From Clostridiales bacterium (GTDB taxonomy: Bacteria; Bacillota; Clostridia; Oscillospirales; Butyricicoccaceae): a stretch of DNA of 21,085 nt. The DNA is taken from NCBI GenBank assembly GCA_019418305.1, contig DYCA01000021.1, forward strand, positions 3,487-24,571. The letters are read 5' to 3'. Numbering within the stretch: position 1 is the stretch's first letter; each line of letters opens with the position of its first letter. The notes beneath the pieces are model-generated. The model was not told the DNA's origin. It worked only from the letters and a program-made list of their open reading frames with translations, and searched no databases. The translations under genes were made by a program, and so were the position numbers. Shown piece after piece: positions 15,957 through 21,085 of the stretch.

Positions 15957-16054
15957 AACATTACAGTTGCTGCGCAGAAAAGCCTGAATTTAGTCAAAAA
16001 ATTCTCTGTGTGTAAAGACGGCAGCGCAAGAAGAGTGAGAAGGAGGATTTATAT

Positions 16055-17383
16055 ATGGAGCATGAAAAGTTCCATTATAAGACGAAAAAAGAGCTGATTG
16101 AGAAGCTAGAGGAGCTGGAAGTACATCTGCCTCTGTCGGATAACATCGATGTATTAAAGCGGCCGGTTTCAATTGGTGCAAAGACCGCAGCAAATTCTAT
16201 TGCGATTCAGCCGATGGAGGGCTGCGACGGAACGGCGGACGGCAGCCCGGATAAACTAACCTTGCGCAGATATGACCGATTCGCAAAAAGCGGCGCAGGG
16301 CTGATTTGGGCCGAAGCGGTGGCAGTTCTTCCCGAAGCCCGCGCCAATCCGCGCCAGTTATGGATTCACGAAGAAAATTTGTCGGACTTCCAAAAATTTG
16401 TGGCCGATATCAAGCAAACCTGCATGCGGGAAAACGGCTTTGAGCCGATTGTGATTATGCAGGCGACCCATTCGGGGCGCTACTCCAAGCCGGAAGGTGT
16501 GCCGGCGCCGCTGATTGCGTACAACAACCCGATTTTTGAAGGGGAACAGACAATCGCGTCCGACCGCATCGTATCCGATGACTACTTGTTTGCGCTCGAA
16601 GAGAAGTTTGCCGATGCAGCCCGTTTGGCCGAGCGGGCAGGCTTTGACGGCGTGGATATCAAGTGCTGCCACCGTTACCTGAACAGTGAACTGCTGTCGG
16701 CGTATACGCGCAAAGGCGCTTTTGGCGGCAGCCTGGAAAACCGAACCCGGCTGCTGCGTCATGGTGTCAAAAACGCGATGGACGCAACCGGAAAGGACTT
16801 TATCGTCACTTCGCGTCTGAATGTCTACGACGGTTTCCCGCATCCTTACGGTTTTGGCGTGCGTTCGGATGCAGGGGTGGAAGTCGATCTGACAGAGCCG
16901 CTCGAGCTGGTCGGCCGCCTGCATAACGAACTGGGAATGCAGCTGCTCGATGTGACCATCGGCAACCCGTATTTTAATCCGCACGTCAATCGGCCGTATG
17001 ATAATGGTCCGTATGTTCCGAAGGAGCATCCGCTCGAAGGCGTGGCTCGCATGTATCACTGTGTCAGCACGGTACAGAAGGCGTATCCCGATTTGAAGGT
17101 GATTTCGTCCGGCCTGAGCTATTTGCGTCAGTATGCAGGCAATCTGGCTGCGGGCGCGGTGGAAGAGGGCGGCTGTACCATTGCGGGATTTGGCCGTGAG
17201 GCGTTTGGTTATCCGCAGTTCGCCCATGACCTGCTGCACACCGGCAAAATGGACGAGCGGAAGTGCTGCATTGCATGCGGCAAGTGCACTGAGCTGATGC
17301 GTGCAGGTTCCACTGCGGGCTGCGTCATTCGTGACCCGGAATATCTGCCGATTTATCAGCGTGATGTGCAGGGCAAGCAGTAA
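16055..17383 (+). CDS. Old Yellow Enzyme / 2,4-dienoyl-CoA reductase-like FMN oxidoreductase with Fe-S motif
   Basis: A cytoplasmic flavoenzyme of 442 residues with the OYE TIM barrel. After a charged N-terminal extension of about 35 residues, it shows IQPMEGCDGT with Cys57 at the flavin face, QATHSGRYSKP, FDGVDIKCCHRYLNSELL, FGGSLENRTRLL, and GFGREAFGYPQF at the phosphate site. The usual His-x-x-His/Asn pair is Lys203-x-x-His206. Near the C terminus Cys405, Cys408, Cys411 and Cys423 (CX2CX2CX11C) resemble the [4Fe-4S] site of FadH (CX2CX3CX11C). The FAD/NAD(P)H domain that makes FadH, BaiCD or daidzein reductase about 640-670 residues long is absent, so an external electron donor is likely. 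AAGGAGG precedes the ATG. It heads a three-gene operon. Likely reaction: reduction of an activated C=C; substrate unknown. Confidence 0.88.
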   Translation: MEHEKFHYKTKKELIEKLEELEVHLPLSDNIDVLKRPVSIGAKTAANSIAIQPMEGCDGTADGSPDKLTLRRYDRFAKSGAGLIWAEAVAVLPEARANPRQLWIHEENLSDFQKFVADIKQTCMRENGFEPIVIMQATHSGRYSKPEGVPAPLIAYNNPIFEGEQTIASDRIVSDDYLFALEEKFADAARLAERAGFDGVDIKCCHRYLNSELLSAYTRKGAFGGSLENRTRLLRHGVKNAMDATGKDFIVTSRLNVYDGFPHPYGFGVRSDAGVEVDLTEPLELVGRLHNELGMQLLDVTIGNPYFNPHVNRPYDNGPYVPKEHPLEGVARMYHCVSTVQKAYPDLKVISSGLSYLRQYAGNLAAGAVEEGGCTIAGFGREAFGYPQFAHDLLHTGKMDERKCCIACGKCTELMRAGSTAGCVIRDPEYLPIYQRDVQGKQ

Positions 17384-17397
17384 AGGGGGCAACTTAC

Positions 17398-18165
17398 ATG
17401 CAGAAAATCGCACTGGTGACCGGCTCGCGTCGTGGTATCGGCCTAGGTATCGCCCGCGCACTGGGCAAGGAAGGCTATTTTGTTGTGGTTTCAGCGACTG
17501 CCGCACAGGATGACGCAGTCATAGAGAAATTGCAGGCAGAGGGTGTGGATTGCATCTACTTTCCGTGCAACATTGCGGAGCGCGAGGACCGGGAGCGCGT
17601 TTTGGAGGATGTCTGTGAGCGATACGGACGATTGGACGTTCTGGTCAACAATGCGGGCGTTGCACCTGCTGTGCGTTTGGACTTGCTGGAAACCACCGAG
17701 GAGAGCTTTGACCGACTGATGCAGATAAATCTCAAGGGGACATTCTTCATGTGCCAGCTGGCAGCGCGCAGGATGATTGATTTGCAGAAAAAGGCACTGC
17801 CGGATTATGTTCCCCGCATTGTGAATATCTCTTCGATGTCGGCTTACACCTCGTCCACCAGCCGCGGCGAATACTGCATCTCCAAGGCAGGCATCTCCAT
17901 GACGACCAAGCTGTTTGCCGATCGGTTGGCGGAGTACGGGATTCCGGTCTTTGAGGTGCGTCCGGGTATCATCCAAACCGATATGACCGCAGGCGTGACC
18001 GAAAAATATCAGAAGCTCATTGCAGAAGGCATTACGCCAATCAAGCGGTTTGGTCAGCCGAAGGACGTAGCGGACTGTGTCTGTGCGGCGGTCAGTGGAT
18101 TATTGGACTTTGCAACCGGGCAGGTGCTCAATGCTGACGGCGGGTTTCACATCCGCCGCTTGTAA
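17398..18165 (+). CDS. short-chain dehydrogenase/reductase (FabG-like)
   Basis: A classical SDR of 255 residues. The cofactor motif TGSRRGIG (8-15), NNAG (84-87), Asn111, and the catalytic Ser146, Tyr159 and Lys163 (YCISK) are all present, as is the RPGIIQTDM segment. Arg11-Arg12 directly after the second motif residue suggests possible NADP(H) use. Such enzymes interconvert ketones and secondary alcohols. FabG annotation by similarity is likely, but an accessory locus without other fatty-acid genes argues against a role in lipid synthesis. The gene starts 14 bases after the reductase stop with AAGGGGG as ribosome site, and ends 12 bases before the flavoprotein gene. It probably oxidises or reduces the same substrate as its neighbours. 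Confidence 0.92.
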   Translation: MQKIALVTGSRRGIGLGIARALGKEGYFVVVSATAAQDDAVIEKLQAEGVDCIYFPCNIAEREDRERVLEDVCERYGRLDVLVNNAGVAPAVRLDLLETTEESFDRLMQINLKGTFFMCQLAARRMIDLQKKALPDYVPRIVNISSMSAYTSSTSRGEYCISKAGISMTTKLFADRLAEYGIPVFEVRPGIIQTDMTAGVTEKYQKLIAEGITPIKRFGQPKDVADCVCAAVSGLLDFATGQVLNADGGFHIRRL

Positions 18166-18177
18166 GGGGACTGCGAT

Positions 18178-20163
18178 ATGATAAAGACTTCGATTGGCTG
18201 TGCAGGGCAGACCATGCCGGTTTATGCGCTGGATACGCTGGTGGTTGGCACGGGATGTGCGGGATTGAACGCGGCTGATTGGCTGTATGATCTTGGCCGA
18301 ACCGATCTTGCAATTGTGACAGAGGGCATTCAGATGGGCACCTCACGTAACACAGGCAGTGACAAGCAGACCTATTACAAGTTGTCTCTGGCCTCAGACG
18401 GTGCGGATTCCGTGCAGGAAATGGCGGAAACGCTGTTTTCCGGCGGCAGCGTCAACGGCGATACCGCTTTGGCCGAGGCAGCGGGTTCGGTGCGCAGCTT
18501 TATGAAGCTGGCAAATCTGGGCGTGCCGTTTCCAACCAATGAATACGGCGAGTATGTGGGGTATAAGACCGATCACGATCCGCGGCAGCGCGCGACCTCA
18601 GCCGGACCGTTGACCTCACGCTTTATGACGGAGGTGTTGGAGCGCAGCGTGCAGCGCAAGGGGATTCGAATTTTCAATCATATGCAGGCTGTGCGGTTGC
18701 TGGTGGAAGACGGCAAGGTGTTTGGCCTGCTGGCACTCGATTTGACCCGTCCCGGACCGGATGGCTGGACGCTGTTTGCCTGCGAACACATCCTTTTGGC
18801 GACGGGCGGACCGGCGGGCGTGTACGATGCTTCGGTTTATCCATGCGGGCATGTGGGAATGACCGGCATGGCGCTGGAAGCCGGGGCCAAGCTGGTCAAT
18901 CTACAGGAATGGCAGTACGGCTTGGCTTCGATCGATTTCCGTTGGAACGTGTCGGGCACCTATCAACAGGTGCTGCCGCGGTATATTTCAGTGGACGCGG
19001 ACGGAAACGAGCGGGAATTCCTGCTCGATTACTTTGATACGCCGTCGCAGGCACTGGACGCGGTTTTCCTCAAGGGATATCAGTGGCCGTTTGACGTGCG
19101 CAAGGTAAATGGCTCCTCCCGGATTGATTTAATTATCCATCACGAAACCGTTGATTTGGGACGTCGGGTGTATATGGATTTTCGCACCGACCCGACCGGA
19201 CTGGATTTTTCTGCACTTTCGGAAGAAACCTTTCAATATCTCAAAAATTCGGGTGCGCTCCTGCCGACCCCGATTGCAAGACTGGCACAGATGAATCCGG
19301 ATGCAATCGAGCTGTATCGTGCGCATGGGATTGATTTGAAAACCCAGCCGCTTCGGGTTGCGGTTTGCGCCCAGCATAATAACGGCGGCGTTGCAGTGGA
19401 TGTCAACTGGCAGACCAATATTCAGGGGCTGTACGCGGTGGGAGAATGTGCGGGCACGTTTGGCGTGTATCGTCCGGGCGGTTCCGCGCTCAACGCCTGT
19501 CAGGTAGGCTCGATGCGTGCGGCCGAGCACATTGCCTATACGACAAAACCACAGCGGTTTTGCATGGAACAGCTGGAACGACAGGTAGAACGTGTGCTGA
19601 CCGGCTGGCTGACCGAGGTGATGGCTTGTCTGGGGCATTGCGACGAAAGGAGCACTTCCTACACCATACGGCGGGAGATGCAGCAGCGGATGAGTGCGCA
19701 GGCGGCGCATATTCGAGATTTGACCGCGTTGGAAACGCTGGAAACGACGCTGGACACTGTTTTGCAGAGCTTTTTTACCGATTATAAGCTGGTGGCAGCG
19801 GGCGGTTTAGCCCAGATGCTGCGCACCCGGGATGTGCTTTTGAGCCAACGCGCTATAGTATCTGCCATGCGGCTTGCTGCTAGAGAGTGGGGCAGCCGCG
19901 GCTCAGGACTGGTGCTGGACCCGGATGGCACAGACTGTGGCGGCGGTCTGACCGGCTACCGCTATCGAGTGCCGCAATCCGCCGGCATGGACAAACAGCT
20001 CATCACCGAAATGAAAGCGGATGGGATTTTCTCTTCCTTTGCGCCCATCCGTCCCATTCCGGTGCGTGACGACTGGTTTGAAAATGTCTGGAGCGGCTAC
20101 CGTGCGCGAACGGGCAGGGGAGGTGCATCCAATCAGTCGGACAGACCGAGCTGTTCAGTGTGA
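18178..20163 (+). CDS. FAD-dependent fumarate reductase/succinate dehydrogenase-type flavoprotein
   Basis: A 661-residue flavoprotein without signal peptide or membrane segment, so cytoplasmic. The FAD-binding motif VVGTGCAGLNAA (23-33) lies at the N terminus, LLATGGPAG (207-214) is the second dinucleotide strand, and QHNNGGVAVD (399-408) with VGECAG and YRPGGSALNACQVGS (431-445) gives the substrate-site and FAD-closing motifs of the FRD/SDH group; His400 and Arg432 are the likely active-site pair. A helical C-terminal domain of FRD type follows (about 460-580). No Fe-S subunit gene is adjacent, so it is not a classical respiratory complex. Relatives include tetrahydrodaidzein reductase, ketosteroid dehydrogenases and urocanate reductase. 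AAGGGGA overlaps the SDR stop and is the ribosome site. The 3' end overlaps the convergent regulator gene by 31 bases. Confidence 0.87.
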   Translation: MIKTSIGCAGQTMPVYALDTLVVGTGCAGLNAADWLYDLGRTDLAIVTEGIQMGTSRNTGSDKQTYYKLSLASDGADSVQEMAETLFSGGSVNGDTALAEAAGSVRSFMKLANLGVPFPTNEYGEYVGYKTDHDPRQRATSAGPLTSRFMTEVLERSVQRKGIRIFNHMQAVRLLVEDGKVFGLLALDLTRPGPDGWTLFACEHILLATGGPAGVYDASVYPCGHVGMTGMALEAGAKLVNLQEWQYGLASIDFRWNVSGTYQQVLPRYISVDADGNEREFLLDYFDTPSQALDAVFLKGYQWPFDVRKVNGSSRIDLIIHHETVDLGRRVYMDFRTDPTGLDFSALSEETFQYLKNSGALLPTPIARLAQMNPDAIELYRAHGIDLKTQPLRVAVCAQHNNGGVAVDVNWQTNIQGLYAVGECAGTFGVYRPGGSALNACQVGSMRAAEHIAYTTKPQRFCMEQLERQVERVLTGWLTEVMACLGHCDERSTSYTIRREMQQRMSAQAAHIRDLTALETLETTLDTVLQSFFTDYKLVAAGGLAQMLRTRDVLLSQRAIVSAMRLAAREWGSRGSGLVLDPDGTDCGGGLTGYRYRVPQSAGMDKQLITEMKADGIFSSFAPIRPIPVRDDWFENVWSGYRARTGRGGASNQSDRPSCSV

Positions 20164-21020
20164 AGTTTTTTAAACTGATTGGGACTGACCCCGTACCATT
20201 TGCGAAAGGCACGATAGAATCCGGTATGGTCGCTGAAGCCGCAGCTTTCCCAGACCTTGGCGACCGGAACACCGGCCAAGATGCTGTTTTTTCCCGCAAG
20301 CAAGCGCATCTGAATAACATATTGATAGTAGGAAATATGCATATTTTGCTTAAATAAATGGGAAATATGATATTTGTTGGTGTAAAAAACCGCTGCGAGC
20401 TTGTCCAGCGACAGGTCTCCGTTTAAATTGTTCTGCACATAATGCAGGATATCGGTCAGCAGCGACACATGCACGCCGCCTTGCACTTGTTCGGTTTCGG
20501 CAGCAAGCGCTCGATTGTACAGGGTCAGGATGTGCATGATGACCGAGATACCCTCTGTTCGGTAGCACAGTGAGCGCTCGTGATAGGAGGTAAACAAGGT
20601 CACAAAGCTGCCGCGCAGCGTGATGACAGAAGCCTCGTCCCCTCGGAACAGATAGCGTCCCTGAATGTCCTGTTGGAGAAAATAACCGCAGTCAGCGTCC
20701 TGACGGATGAGGCGGCTGAGCGCATTGGCCGATATCCACACGACATAACGCTCATACGGAATGTCAAAGTCATGAAACACCGGATTGTGCAGCACATTCG
20801 GCGGAATAATCAGAAGGTCACCGGGGTGCAGATGGAACTGTTGGTCGTCAACGATATAATCCACGTGTCCGCCTGAAAAAAAATACATCTCGTAAAACTC
20901 GTGGTAGTGCGGCTCCACGTCATGGTAATTGTTGTCCACTGCATGCTCGACTTCAAAGTCATGCTCGGTCATGTAGTGCTTGAACAGCCAGGACTGTCGC
21001 TCTCGGTCATTTTTTCTCAT
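20133..21020 (-). CDS. AraC-family transcriptional regulator (second)
   Basis: A 295-residue regulator with an N-terminal cupin domain (about residues 20-110; YHDVEPHYHEFYEMYFFSGG then HPGDLLIIPPNVLH) and a C-terminal double helix-turn-helix (about 195-290; LSLDKLAAVFYTNKYHISHL and VAKVWESCGFSDHTGFYRAF, ending YGVSPNQFKKL). The histidine-rich HYHEFYE segment is common in sugar-sensing AraC proteins. AAAGGA on the minus strand precedes the ATG by about ten bases. A TATAAC (21050-21045, minus) may be its -10; no -35 is seen. It is unlike the first AraC in sequence, so the locus has two distinct sensors, or this one serves genes beyond the right edge. Confidence 0.93.
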   Translation of the reverse strand: MRKNDRERQSWLFKHYMTEHDFEVEHAVDNNYHDVEPHYHEFYEMYFFSGGHVDYIVDDQQFHLHPGDLLIIPPNVLHNPVFHDFDIPYERYVVWISANALSRLIRQDADCGYFLQQDIQGRYLFRGDEASVITLRGSFVTLFTSYHERSLCYRTEGISVIMHILTLYNRALAAETEQVQGGVHVSLLTDILHYVQNNLNGDLSLDKLAAVFYTNKYHISHLFKQNMHISYYQYVIQMRLLAGKNSILAGVPVAKVWESCGFSDHTGFYRAFRKWYGVSPNQFKKLHTEQLGLSD

Positions 21021-21085
21021 CGCGGAACATCCTTTCCACCTTTGGTTATATTCGACAAAAAACGGGAATTTGGTTTGGGCAAATT

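Noticed and set aside
16358..17506. A 382-codon minus-strand open frame opposite the OYE reductase.
   Set aside because: Antisense shadow; the plus strand has intact OYE motifs and a strong ribosome site.
16055..20163. Direct identification of the operon as an equol-forming cluster (DZNR-DHDR-THDR).
   Set aside because: Enzyme classes agree, but the OYE lacks the C-terminal domain, the flavoprotein is much longer than expected, and no racemase gene is present; kept only as an analogy.

Overview
The window looks like a chromosomal segment of a moderately GC-rich Clostridia species, probably a gut member of the Ruminococcaceae/Oscillospiraceae-Butyricicoccaceae area. This rests on strong AGGAGG-type ribosome sites, sigma-A-like promoters, a dgt-dnaG-rpoD operon, AddA-type recombination, zinc-type L31 and a TTG start. 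The genus is an inference; no rRNA or tRNA lies in the window. I see no insertion sequence, prophage, CRISPR array or attachment site.

Region 1 (1-6118, plus strand) is housekeeping and transport. It holds the 3' end of addA; a gene-free stretch of about 320 bases with a possible small transcript and a strong terminator; guaB (IMP dehydrogenase); a CLC-type anion transporter of the fluoride-exporter kind; a HAD phosphatase/phosphomutase; a MATE efflux pump; and luxS, whose start overlaps the MATE stop.

Region 2 (6119-12690, plus strand) is core information processing: rpmE (L31) with its own promoter and terminator, hflX (ribosome-rescue GTPase), a YigZ/IMPACT protein, then dgt, dnaG and rpoD. 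dnaG and rpoD overlap by four bases. The block ends in a large hairpin that serves both directions.

Region 3 (12711-21020) is an accessory redox locus. Two Gfo/Idh/MocA oxidoreductases are read leftward behind an AraC regulator. Divergently, a tight three-gene operon reads rightward: an Old-Yellow-Enzyme reductase with an iron-sulfur motif, a short-chain dehydrogenase, and a large fumarate-reductase-type flavoprotein. A second, convergent AraC regulator closes the locus and overlaps the flavoprotein gene tail to tail. Both regulators carry cupin-like sensing domains, so the locus is probably induced by a small molecule. The set (C=C reductase, ketone/alcohol dehydrogenase, flavin dehydrogenase/reductase and two sugar- or cyclitol-type dehydrogenases) resembles by enzyme class the gut systems that reduce isoflavones, bile acids or cyclitols, but no sequence feature fixes the substrate. 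This is the most likely place for an undescribed pathway.
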